22,975 nucleotides of DNA from a virus: positions 1-22,975 of IMG/VR virus record IMGVR_UViG_3300042890_000054; one strand, 5' to 3'. Shown here piece by piece: positions 8,701-14,874 of this stretch (position 1 is the stretch's first letter; each line of letters begins with the position of its first letter). The notes under the pieces were generated by a model. That model ran no database searches. It saw nothing but the letters and a program-made list of their open reading frames with translations, and was not told where the DNA came from. The position numbers and the translations under genes were made by a program.

Positions 8701-9339
8701 GCCTTGTTGCGCCTGCCCAACAGGTGCATACATTCCCGGCATGGTTTCGGCAGTAAAGGTTGAGCGAGGGCCATACTGCGCCGCGCTAGGTGCGCCTGAT
8801 ACCGCGCCAAATTCCCCCGCACCGGGTGCGCCAGCCGTGCCGTAACCAGCAAGGTTGGGTGCGCCTGCGACCTGTCCGTACTGACCAAGTTGGGTCTGGA
8901 TGGCAGGAAGTTGGGCGGCAAAGTTTTGGTTAAGAAACGACGACAGGTCGCCGATTTCACGCAGTCCCAAATTTGCCATCGCCTGTTCGGCTTGCTGCTG
9001 CGTGCCAAAAATGTCTTTGGCAGGGCCAACCAACTCCTGTCGGATGGTCGGTTGCTCAACGTAAGTCGTGAATTGCGCAATATCAGGTGCTGCTCCTGAC
9101 GCCATATCAGGATCACGCAGCACGTTGGCTTGATAATCAGCCATTGCTTGGTCATACGCAGCCTGATTGATTTGCGGCGTGCGCTGCCACGTTACCGTCT
9201 GCTGCGCCGTAGGCGTGTAGACGTTGGGATTGGACATATAAGCCGACTGACGAGCGGCTTCTATGTTCTCCTGACCTTGCTGCCGCGCAATGGCGGCGTA
9301 ATCAGGTGTTGGCGGCGGTGCTGGTGATCTTTTGCCCAT
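5734..9339 (-). CDS. Giant repeat-rich virion protein (1201 aa), candidate ejection or tail-associated protein
   Basis: The start at 9339 has GGAG seven bases upstream and overlaps the acetyltransferase gene by 38 bases. Five regions are visible. Residues 1-155 begin MGKRSPAPPPTPDYAAIARQ and contain EQPTIRQELVGPAKDIF, an N-terminal style I know from environmental podoviruses. Residues about 155-440 are Gly-rich with irregular repeats (MAGAGPAGVQFGGLNLAG). Residues about 465-586 are helical with VNQGLRPGGEAYNAEMELQ, a motif recurrent in phage structural proteins. Residues 587-1090 are Gln/Ala-rich 54-residue repeats. Residues 1091-1201 continue the helix and end in a Gly-rich hydrophobic tail (LYGLAGAVAGAPSGGFLSGLF, written here in part). 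No catalytic motif is seen. Position and size recall the T7 gp14-gp16 or P22 ejection proteins, but I see no direct homology. A fibrous tail protein is the alternative. Confidence 0.85.
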   Translation of the reverse strand: MGKRSPAPPPTPDYAAIARQQGQENIEAARQSAYMSNPNVYTPTAQQTVTWQRTPQINQAAYDQAMADYQANVLRDPDMASGAAPDIAQFTTYVEQPTIRQELVGPAKDIFGTQQQAEQAMANLGLREIGDLSSFLNQNFAAQLPAIQTQLGQYGQVAGAPNLAGYGTAGAPGAGEFGAVSGAPSAAQYGPRSTFTAETMPGMYAPVGQAQQGIGAFGDVAQAPDLTGMGQAGGNVALTGFTGGPSGGQFGMAGGGPAAYNLGQLDLSGVGGVGGGPAMGQYGMAQAGPGGVQFGGLDLSGLGTAQGFGNLGQYAAGAGPNAPNVQGADFSRVGQIGPGVGYGQFGMAGGGPAAGLYGMAGAGPAGVQFGGLNLAGMQGVQGGVGQFGQAQGGPAGLNLGGFDTSRLGEIAGGPSADQFGRAIGGPAAPSLEENLNLSGVGDVARNVQEGRFGYARGELATPELQRQLATQGLAAMPVNAGMTAQNAIMSRLEPQLQRERAQLEQRLVNQGLRPGGEAYNAEMELQAQRENDLRTQAALQGISLDASMRQQGLAEQQTLADFANQAALAQFGAGAQGLGLYNEALAQNFQQSLAAQSAQNMAQQQAFQQRLQAGQFGREAQMASFGMGQQAQQAVNQAQQQNFERALAAQQAQNAAQAQGFGQEMAAQQFGREGALAGFETQQTAQQAQNAAIAQNTQLALQSGQFANQAQAQDFAQRLAAGEFGQEAQLASFQTGQAAQEAINRAIAQNFAQGQASQQLQNQAVQQNLQGALATEEAQRAAQAQQFGQAATQAELGAQLTGQQFAMGQQAQQAANQAQAQNYQQALAAAQMGNAAQQQNFLQRVAAGEFGREAQLATFQTGQQATQAQNQAAQQNYQQALALQQMQNQAQQQRYGQAVGAGEFNRQALLAQFGMGQQAQQAQNQAMAQNFAQAQAAAQMQNQAAQGAFGQQVTAQELRNQALGQNQQAALQQQQAAMQAQQQRYAQQMGLGQFANQAVAQNQQQALAAYQANLARQQQGFQQAGAQAGFFNEAQAQAYQRAMAEQAAANAAQQQRFGQGMDIRGLQNAAILQNQQAALTQQAAANAAQQQQYNQAMGAGTFGNQAIQQALQQQVALRNQPLNEISALLSGSQVQMPQFQGYSGVTVAPTPYLQAMQAQDAANIQRYGIAANQAASGMSGLYGLAGAVAGAPSGGFLSGLF
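6070..7581 (-). repeat. Tandem 54-residue (162-base) repeats, each three 18-residue units
   Basis: These encode residues 587-1090 of the 1201-residue protein. Units begin at residues 587, 641, 695, 749, 821, 875, 929, 983 and 1037, typically with QNF, QNY or QRY. Eight units are 54 residues and one is 72, longer by exactly 18. The consensus is roughly QNFQQALAAQQMQNQAQQ, then QxFxQRLAAGEFGREAQL, then ASFGMGQQAQQAQNQAxx. Eighteen residues equal five turns of alpha helix, so the block should form a long regular helical rod or coiled coil. Confidence 0.85.
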
Positions 9340-9745
9340 ACCGAGGCTCCAAATAACGACACTTTTCAGGTGTCTGAGTCATAAATACGATGTCCCCGGC
9401 GTCGTGCGCGGCCTGTTTGATCCGCGCCTCCTCCGAAAACCCCATTTTTGTGACCAGTTTCAGCGCCCGGGTATGGTTACTGCTGATTGGCCCTATTATC
9501 TTATCAACTCCGCAGACGTTGTACGCATAATCGTAGACGGCGGCGACGTAGGCAGGGGTTACGCGGTTCCAAGCAATGTGGCAAACGACCGATTTGCCGT
9601 TCCACATCTCGTAAACCGTACCGGCGACAATCTGACCGTCCTTTTTAAGTCCGATGGCCGTTGCCCGCTCGGGCCAAAATGACCCGTCGGTTTGCGCCGT
9701 TACCCAATGGCCGATTTCCGGCCCGCTGACTATATTCCAGCCCAT
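9302..9745 (-). CDS. GNAT-family N-acetyltransferase, phage type (147 aa)
   Basis: The fold is suggested by a strand pattern (ATAIGLKKDGQIVAGTVYEM) and by the C-terminal hallmark PISSNHTRALKLVTKMGFSE. In GNAT enzymes this Asn-x-x-Ala-x-x-Leu-x-x-x-Gly-Phe segment forms the acceptor-side helix before the last strand. These enzymes move an acetyl group from acetyl-CoA to an amine, but the substrate here is unknown. The classical R/QxxGxG/A pyrophosphate loop is not clear, so cofactor binding needs proof. I chose the ATG at 9745; an in-frame ATG at 9778 would add 11 residues but has no Shine-Dalgarno sequence. The gene overlaps the gp10-like gene by 16 bases and the giant repeat gene by 38. Such enzymes occur beside tail genes in other phages, so a virion or host-protein target is possible. 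Confidence 0.78.
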   Translation of the reverse strand: MGWNIVSGPEIGHWVTAQTDGSFWPERATAIGLKKDGQIVAGTVYEMWNGKSVVCHIAWNRVTPAYVAAVYDYAYNVCGVDKIIGPISSNHTRALKLVTKMGFSEEARIKQAAHDAGDIVFMTQTPEKCRYLEPRYGQKITSTAANT

Positions 9746-11295
9746 CCGATTTGATACACAACGTCTGTTGATGCCCATTGAATCTGCAAATTCTTACTGC
9801 TACTCGTGAACGAAATGGCTCCCGAGTAACCGAGTCCTGTCACGCCAGATTGGTTGTTCGTGATGACGACATCAGAACCCCATAGCGCAACATCCCATAA
9901 ACCAACATTCCACAATCCTGCGGTTGTTGGCGAAAACGACAACGCACCCGTCTGGTCAACCGTCTGAAAGTCGGTGTTGATACCGATAACAATGGCAGGC
10001 TGCCCGTTGCTAAAGATGCTCGGTCGTGCGCGGGTAAAGTATTTGATGACGCCACGCGTCTCAAAGTAGTTAAATGCTTGCAGCGCCTTGGTCGGGATCG
10101 GCTCACCGTCATCGGCATAGCCACCGTCACCCGTTGTCCACGCCTTTGCAACGTAGGTGTTGCCGCCAAAGTACGGTTCATTGCCGACCAACGCCCACGA
10201 CGACGCATTCCACCCAGTAAAGTTGCACCACGCCTTGGTGATGTTGTTCATCACAAACTGCTGCTGGCCGGTGCTGACGGGAACATTGACGATCAGCGCG
10301 TTGTTGAGCGGGTTATAAAGCAACGCCCACCCAAAGGTGTCCTTGTAGGTGCGTGCGGCAGCAGCAAAAGCACCCTGTATCTTGTCGGACAGCGCGATGT
10401 TGGGGTCTAACCGCGACGACTGTAGCGCCGAGGCGAACGGAATTAGCCCGTCCAGCGTCAAAATGAGCAAATCACCGCCGTATTTTGTCACGCAACGGCG
10501 CGAAATCGGCGAACCGATGATCCACACGCCGATCAATGCCCAAGTGGATGCGCTGGTCGGGTCAGTGCCGCGATATACCGCAACCTCGCCCTTATCGCTC
10601 ACCAAAACAAGGTTATCGTCAACGCCGTAGCCTGCGTCAATCGTCCATGTAGCCATCGCGGTCAGTTTGCCGCCGAGGTGCATAACGCTTGAGAGGTCTA
10701 GCACGTTGGCTGCACCACCTACTGATGCAACCGGCAAATACCACGCTTTAAGCGTGTTTTTCTCAATAAACCACATCCGATTCTTGAAAAGCGTGGGGCT
10801 TTCAAGGCTCGTTGTGGTAACGCCTGTGATGGCAGGCGAACTTGTGCCGTCAATTGGTGTCCAAGTCGTGCCGTTGTAGAGCAACGGCTTGTCCACACCG
10901 TTCGCGGCATACAAATAACTACCGCCGCCCGTGGTGACGTTGGTGTACTCCCATGCAGAGTTGGAGAGACTCGCAACCAACGCTGACCCGGCGCTACCTG
11001 CCGACGTTACGTCAAAAATCTTGCCGTCGCTGATCGCAAACAGTTTGATCGTGCTGCCTGCGTTGTACGTCATCAGCGTATCAACAGTTCCCGGCAGCCC
11101 CGTCTTGTGCTTCGTGTAACCACCTCGCAAATTGACGTTGGATACGCTTGGAAACATATTTTCCAAGTACACAGCGTCCGTTGGGGCCATGTTTGCCAGC
11201 GCATCGCGTGCGTTCCAGCCGCCGACAGGGGCGGGCAACGACGCCACGTTGGCCGTCGTGCGCTGAACAAGCCGTCTGCGAACCGGCGAGGCCAT
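9730..11295 (-). CDS. Tail hub / packaged-DNA stabilisation protein, P22 gp10-like (521 aa)
   Basis: The N-terminal signature PAPVGGWNARDALANM ... DAVYLENMFPS ... NLRGGYTKH is typical of a widespread podoviral tail protein. I place it by family resemblance with P22 gp10, the stabilisation protein that plugs the tail channel after packaging (about 470 residues in P22). The body is dense in beta strand with repeated aromatic and Gly turns (SYLYAANGVDKPLLYNGTTW, KNRMWFIEKNTLKAWYLP). This suits a propeller or beta-barrel hub. The C-terminus carries GLWNVGLWDVALWG, an aromatic repeat often seen in the family. It is preceded directly by the adaptor gene with a TAATG overlap, the same neighbour relation as P22 gp4-gp10. 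The gp10 label is by analogy; the T7 gp12-like nozzle is the alternative name for this position. Confidence 0.78.
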   Translation of the reverse strand: MASPVRRRLVQRTTANVASLPAPVGGWNARDALANMAPTDAVYLENMFPSVSNVNLRGGYTKHKTGLPGTVDTLMTYNAGSTIKLFAISDGKIFDVTSAGSAGSALVASLSNSAWEYTNVTTGGGSYLYAANGVDKPLLYNGTTWTPIDGTSSPAITGVTTTSLESPTLFKNRMWFIEKNTLKAWYLPVASVGGAANVLDLSSVMHLGGKLTAMATWTIDAGYGVDDNLVLVSDKGEVAVYRGTDPTSASTWALIGVWIIGSPISRRCVTKYGGDLLILTLDGLIPFASALQSSRLDPNIALSDKIQGAFAAAARTYKDTFGWALLYNPLNNALIVNVPVSTGQQQFVMNNITKAWCNFTGWNASSWALVGNEPYFGGNTYVAKAWTTGDGGYADDGEPIPTKALQAFNYFETRGVIKYFTRARPSIFSNGQPAIVIGINTDFQTVDQTGALSFSPTTAGLWNVGLWDVALWGSDVVITNNQSGVTGLGYSGAISFTSSSKNLQIQWASTDVVYQIGWAGI

Positions 11296-12209
11296 TATTG
11301 GCTATCCGTCCCGTAGCCCGAGTCGGGGATGTTGTCGTAACCGATCAACACCGTACCCGGTCGCGGGGCAAACGACAGGTTGGCCGCTGCCATATCCTGC
11401 GCCATTGCTGTTTCAAGTTCGGCGAGGTAATCGCGGTAGAGGGCGGTCGTGTCAAAGCCCTTGGCTTCAAAGTATTTAAGTTTGGTGCCTAGCACCATCA
11501 CGCGGTCTGGGTAGACGCACGTATCGGTGTCGGCGGTAAAACTGGTCTTGGCTACGCCTAACGCGTTATAGGCCCACGCGTTACTGCGGTACTCAAAGCC
11601 GAGCAACTCCCCACCGTTCATTCCCGGCCAAATCTGGAAGTATTGGCCGAGCAAGCGCCACCGGATACGGGGGCCGGTGCTGATATAACCCGACAGCAAC
11701 CATTCCCACTGCTGCGGTGACTCGGGGCCGAGCATTTCCCACCGCTTAGACTTGTCCCAATGCGTGCGATTGACCGTGCTGTAGTAGTCCGACGGCAGGC
11801 TGTATTTAACCTTTTGGAAAATCAGTTGCCCGTCAACTTGTGCTTCCGTTGGCTGGTAGTTGATCGTGACCGTAGACGATCCTGTGACCGCCGTGACATA
11901 GGTGGCGTTTGGGATGCCGACGCCCTGCACCTGATACGTCGTGTTGAGCGATGTCGTGCTGGGGATGCCGGTGATCGTGTACGAGGACGTTGACCACGTT
12001 CCCGTTGTCGTGATGGCTTCCGTGTAAAACGTATGCTGACGCGTTAATTCGCGCCAATCAGCACGACGGAGCAATTCGTATCCACACGCATTCATCAACG
12101 CCAAAAGTTGGATAACGTCTTGGCTGGAATTGCCAGCGACGGTGGAGGGCGTCGGGATACCGAGTTCGTTTGTGCATTGCTGCACCAATTGCACCATCGT
12201 GCTGCCCAT
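11295..12209 (-). CDS. Head-to-tail adaptor (P22 gp4 / T7 gp11-like) with inserted beta domain (304 aa)
   Basis: The adaptor joins the portal ring to the short tail. The signatures seen are ACGYELLRRADWRELTRQHT (41-60) and SLPSDYYSTVNRTHWDKSKRW (138-157, given here in part), followed by GPESPQQWEWL and a strand-rich end. I know this pattern from podoviral tail-adaptor proteins. Typical members pass from the QHTF segment to LPSD within a short loop. Here about 60 residues rich in Thr, Ser, Gly and Val (about 66-127, including SYTITGIPSTTSL and VTAVTGSSTVTI) are inserted. They look like a small beta-sandwich decoration. The start at 12209 has GGAGG six bases upstream and follows the previous stop by one base. 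The stop overlaps the gp10-like start (TAATG). Confidence 0.8.
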   Translation of the reverse strand: MGSTMVQLVQQCTNELGIPTPSTVAGNSSQDVIQLLALMNACGYELLRRADWRELTRQHTFYTEAITTTGTWSTSSYTITGIPSTTSLNTTYQVQGVGIPNATYVTAVTGSSTVTINYQPTEAQVDGQLIFQKVKYSLPSDYYSTVNRTHWDKSKRWEMLGPESPQQWEWLLSGYISTGPRIRWRLLGQYFQIWPGMNGGELLGFEYRSNAWAYNALGVAKTSFTADTDTCVYPDRVMVLGTKLKYFEAKGFDTTALYRDYLAELETAMAQDMAAANLSFAPRPGTVLIGYDNIPDSGYGTDSQ

Positions 12210-12210
12210 A

Positions 12211-12753
12211 CTATCCCTCCGTTAATTCTTTAGGTGGCCGACCACGGCGCTTTTGTGACGCAATGAGTTCGGCCATCTGTGCTTGAAGTTCTGCAAGTTG
12301 CTGCTTGGTCGCATCCAACTCTGCGTTGGCGTCCACGCGGTTCTTGCGATTTAAGTACATACGCGCTTTCTCGCGCAATCCAATGCCACCCATGCCGACG
12401 CGCTGCAATTGGGCGTCCGAGGCAAGGGCTAACTGCTCCACCGTGACAAACTTGAGGATAGACAGTTCACCGATCTGGTCGCGGTTGATGTCATCCGGTG
12501 CGTCCGACTGCCATTGCGTCAGCGGCGTGCCGATCTGCGAGGCGGCACCTTCGCTCTGCTGCATCTGGAAATACAACCACTGACGCGGGAAACGCGCCTT
12601 ATGGTCGTCACGCAACGGCTGGTCAATCACGTTGGTCTTGTCGCCGGGGGCTTGGATGCGGCAATAGACGTTGCCCTTGTTCGGGCCATCCTCGCGTGCA
12701 TAAAACTCAACGTGAAGTTGGGCGTCGGCGTTGTTAATGTCACTGTCTAGCAT
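12211..12753 (-). CDS. Conserved phage protein of unknown function with C-terminal AT-hook-like motif (180 aa)
   Basis: The N-terminal part (LHVEFYAREDGPNKGNVYCR, then IQAPGDKTNVIDQPLRDDHK, then RFPRQWLYFQ) follows a pattern I know from unassigned podoviral proteins in the head-tail cluster. Residues about 95-130 (LSILKFVTVEQLALASDAQL ... GGIGLREKARMYL) look like a helix-hairpin-helix-type helical segment. A coiled coil follows (NAELDATKQQLAELQAQMAE). It ends in SQKRRGRPPKELTEG, which contains the RGRP core of an AT-hook flanked by Lys and Arg. This suggests DNA contact, for example at the packaging or connector stage, as inference only. The start at 12753 has AGGAG about seven bases upstream. 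A 22-base gap separates it from the previous gene. Confidence 0.72.
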   Translation of the reverse strand: MLDSDINNADAQLHVEFYAREDGPNKGNVYCRIQAPGDKTNVIDQPLRDDHKARFPRQWLYFQMQQSEGAASQIGTPLTQWQSDAPDDINRDQIGELSILKFVTVEQLALASDAQLQRVGMGGIGLREKARMYLNRKNRVDANAELDATKQQLAELQAQMAELIASQKRRGRPPKELTEG

Positions 12754-12759
12754 TTCCGT

Positions 12760-12793
12760 TCTCCTGTGGGGATTTTTACAGGTTGTTGACCTG
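12760..12793 (-). promoter_or_regulatory. Leader with two overlapping short inverted repeats at a ribosome binding site
   Basis: On the minus strand this covers the last codons of the TNF-like gene and the Shine-Dalgarno sequence of the AT-hook gene. CAGGT-CAACA-ACCTG (12793-12779) can pair, and so can CCTGT-AAAAATCCCC-ACAGG (12782-12763). The two hairpins share bases and so exclude each other. The second would pair the start of the AGGAG ribosome binding site. The stems are only five base pairs, so the folding is tentative. The 15 bases at 12760-12774 recur exactly at 16961-16975, ahead of the scaffold gene. Confidence 0.3.
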
Positions 12794-13603
12794 TGTTACG
12801 GTACAAATGACTGATGGAATGGCGGGCCATACGCTTGTGGCGCTGGCCGCAAGAATTCTAACGCTTGTGTCATCCGTCGCCCACATCAATTCAACGTAGT
12901 TTGTTGGTTCTAGTTGAATGATGAAGTTCCACGCGGCGACGGTACGCGCTGCGCTTCCTTGAATGGCGACGGTAGTGGCTGTGTTGGCGACGTTGGTGCC
13001 GTTTTTACGCAACCAGATATAAATGTTGCCCACGCCGCCCGAGGTTTTGTCCAACTGTGCTGAAAACTGCACGTTGTAGACGCCTTGATAATCCACAACC
13101 AAACGGGACGACGGCGACCCGATAGATACGCCATTGCTGCTGTCGGTCGTGTTAAAAACCATGCCGTAGGCGGTGTCAATGGAAGCCGCCGTTTGCAGCG
13201 TTGTGTCGCTAAACGCACCAAAATGCAGAATCGGCACAGCGCGGCCAAAGCCTTGCAGTTCCTCCCACAACGTATTGCTAACGGCAAAAAACAATGCCGA
13301 GCAATCGGGGTTGATCGTGCCAAACCCTGCGTTGTTGATGCTGCTGCTGGCGTTATACGGATAAACGGAAATTGGGTTTGCCGTCGTATTCTTGACAATG
13401 ATGGTTTCGCCCATCTCCGTCGGTGGCAACTTTACGCCTGTCCCAACGGCTGCGCTTGTGACGTTGTTGTACACATACGTCAACGTGGTGGCATCGCCTG
13501 TCGACGTACCGGCTGCCGTGACCGATGCAATACCATCGCCGCAAATACTGACGGTGGACAATTGGTTGATGCCGCTGCCGAGTACGCGTGACGGGATTGC
13601 CAT
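12776..13603 (-). CDS. Virion protein with probable TNF/C1q-like jelly-roll C-terminal domain (275 aa)
   Basis: I take the ATG at 13603, which forms TAATG with the previous stop; AAGGCGG lies upstream. A longer frame from 13633 would only overlap the neighbour. Residues about 15-125 are a beta-rich domain with Gly and Asn turns (KLPPTEMGETIIVKNTTANP). Residues about 130-275 read HFGAFSDTTLQTAASIDTAY ... LVVDYQGVYNVQFSAQLDKT ... NIYIWLRKNGTNV and end VICTVTQ. This order of strands, with the G-x-Y-x-x-x-x-S segment, resembles C1q/TNF-type jelly rolls found in phage head decorations and tail proteins. It probably decorates the capsid or tail and may bind glycans, but this is inferred from fold resemblance. 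It is not an enzyme by any visible motif. Confidence 0.72.
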   Translation of the reverse strand: MAIPSRVLGSGINQLSTVSICGDGIASVTAAGTSTGDATTLTYVYNNVTSAAVGTGVKLPPTEMGETIIVKNTTANPISVYPYNASSSINNAGFGTINPDCSALFFAVSNTLWEELQGFGRAVPILHFGAFSDTTLQTAASIDTAYGMVFNTTDSSNGVSIGSPSSRLVVDYQGVYNVQFSAQLDKTSGGVGNIYIWLRKNGTNVANTATTVAIQGSAARTVAAWNFIIQLEPTNYVELMWATDDTSVRILAASATSVWPAIPSVICTVTQVNNL

Positions 13604-14379
13604 TAGGCCGCCTTCGCCATGTTGCGGCGGCAACGCATGATTTCAGCAATCAGCCCCGGCCCGATGACCTCTATTTGCAGGTCGGGCATCACCTCAAACA
13701 ATTTCTGGAATTCGTTGGCCTGCTGGGCCATCGCGGCGTTGCAGTTAAATTTCTTGCCGTCTGCGCCGCCCACCCATACGTCTACCGTTAGCCCCGGCAA
13801 CTCGCCCGTAAACCGCTTACGTCCATCCGGGCTGTTGCACGAGTCGTAGCCGTACAGGAAAAACTTACGGAAGCCCATGATATAGCCGATGTTGATGGCA
13901 CGCAGACCCGAGGTCGTGCCGCCACCGATGGCCAATTTACCCGGCCCCATGGCGTCCATTTCTGGGCCTTCAGCCCATGAGTGCCACACCATCACGCGCT
14001 TACCTTGAAGGTAATCAAACGTGGAGGGCGGGCAGCGCGAGGCAACAAGGTACAGCGTGCGGTCGTTCTTGTGCTTGATACCGTTGGTGCGGTCGCGGGG
14101 GTCAAGGTTGACCCAAAAATCTGGTTCTACGCCGTTCTCTACCAAAAAGTCATGCGCACCCTTAATTGCACCGATCACATGACCGGCCTTCCGGTGCGCT
14201 TTGATGTCGTTAATGTAGTCGGGCATAGACCACCCGCTCGCCACCAGCACCATGGTTGCATCGTGCGTGATGGGAGCGAGGGTCAGTTCTGGTAGACCAC
14301 GGGCAAGGGCAGAACGTATGTTAGAACATAGTTCTTCAGGCGTTCCCGCCGCTTGTACCGTGATCTCCAGAGGTTTCAT
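13603..14379 (-). CDS. MAF_flag10 / DUF115-family (MptE-like) protein (258 aa)
   Basis: Three motifs line up with the MAF/DUF115 fold: VLVASGWSMPDYI (44-56), a first nucleotide-binding-like loop; GAHDFLVENGVEPDFWVNLDPRD (74-96, shown whole only by its parts GAHDFLVENG and PDFWVNLDPRD); and IGGGTTSGLRAINIGYIMG with FRKFFLYGYDSC (151-181). In that family the last motif is the GG-x-x-x-x-x-A-x-x-x-A-x-x-x-G-F-x-x-I-x-L-x-G-x-D block. Members include the motility accessory factor linked to flagellin glycosylation and the archaeal pterin diphosphokinase MptE. They are thought to act on nucleotide-sugar or pterin substrates. The phage substrate is unknown. The gene is locked by TAATG overlaps to the decoration gene before it and the jelly-roll gene after it, so it is expressed with virion proteins. 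No Shine-Dalgarno sequence of its own is clear. Confidence 0.8.
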   Translation of the reverse strand: MKPLEITVQAAGTPEELCSNIRSALARGLPELTLAPITHDATMVLVASGWSMPDYINDIKAHRKAGHVIGAIKGAHDFLVENGVEPDFWVNLDPRDRTNGIKHKNDRTLYLVASRCPPSTFDYLQGKRVMVWHSWAEGPEMDAMGPGKLAIGGGTTSGLRAINIGYIMGFRKFFLYGYDSCNSPDGRKRFTGELPGLTVDVWVGGADGKKFNCNAAMAQQANEFQKLFEVMPDLQIEVIGPGLIAEIMRCRRNMAKAA

Positions 14380-14861
14380 TAGGCGCCCGAGTACCCAACA
14401 ACGTGCGGGAAGCCCGCAACGCAGGTAATCGCCGTGGCACCCGACGCGGTTGCCGTGGCAACGATACCGGCCACAAGGCCGACACCGCCACCCGACACCG
14501 TGGCGTCATCCAGAACGCCAGCCGTCGCCGTCGTAAAGAGCGGGACAGCCGGGTTGCAGGACGCCGCAAGGTTGACGCGCATCACGCCACCCGATTGCAC
14601 CCAGCCAAAGGAGCCAGAGGCAATAGAGACTTGCGCGACCGCAAACCGCTTGGAGTCGGCAGCGTTGGTCGTCGTCACCGGCACAGCCTTGTTGTCGGCA
14701 CGGACAGACACGGCGGCGTACTGCGAGACGGTAGAGGCCGCCTGCACGTAAATCGCCTGTCCACCGTCGTCAAGGTTGACGCAGGTGCCGAGGTTGAACT
14801 GCTGCGTGGTGTCGGCATAGCCAAGGGCAACGCCAATGACATTACTAGTTGAAACAGTCAT
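14379..14861 (-). CDS. Capsid decoration / head stabilising protein (160 aa)
   Basis: It lies directly after the major capsid gene, 13 bases downstream, with AAGGAG about nine bases before its ATG. The sequence is small, beta-rich and Cys-poor, with Ala, Val, Thr and Gly dominant. The end has PLFTTATAGVLDDATVSGGG and GIVATATASGATAI, a pattern I know from decoration proteins of similar phages (moderate family resemblance, no enzyme motif). It probably binds the outside of the capsid lattice and stabilises the expanded head. The TAATG overlap couples it to the MAF/DUF115 gene. Confidence 0.75.
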   Translation of the reverse strand: MTVSTSNVIGVALGYADTTQQFNLGTCVNLDDGGQAIYVQAASTVSQYAAVSVRADNKAVPVTTTNAADSKRFAVAQVSIASGSFGWVQSGGVMRVNLAASCNPAVPLFTTATAGVLDDATVSGGGVGLVAGIVATATASGATAITCVAGFPHVVGYSGA

Positions 14862-14874
14862 TTTCGTTTACTCC

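Noticed and set aside
9302-9778. Longer start for the acetyltransferase at 9778
   Set aside because: There is no Shine-Dalgarno sequence before it, and relatives I recall begin close to the GPEIGHWV segment, which fits the start at 9745.
14862-14874. Terminator after the major capsid gene
   Set aside because: The 13-base gap has no GC-rich stem followed by a T-run; it is only the ribosome binding region of the next gene.
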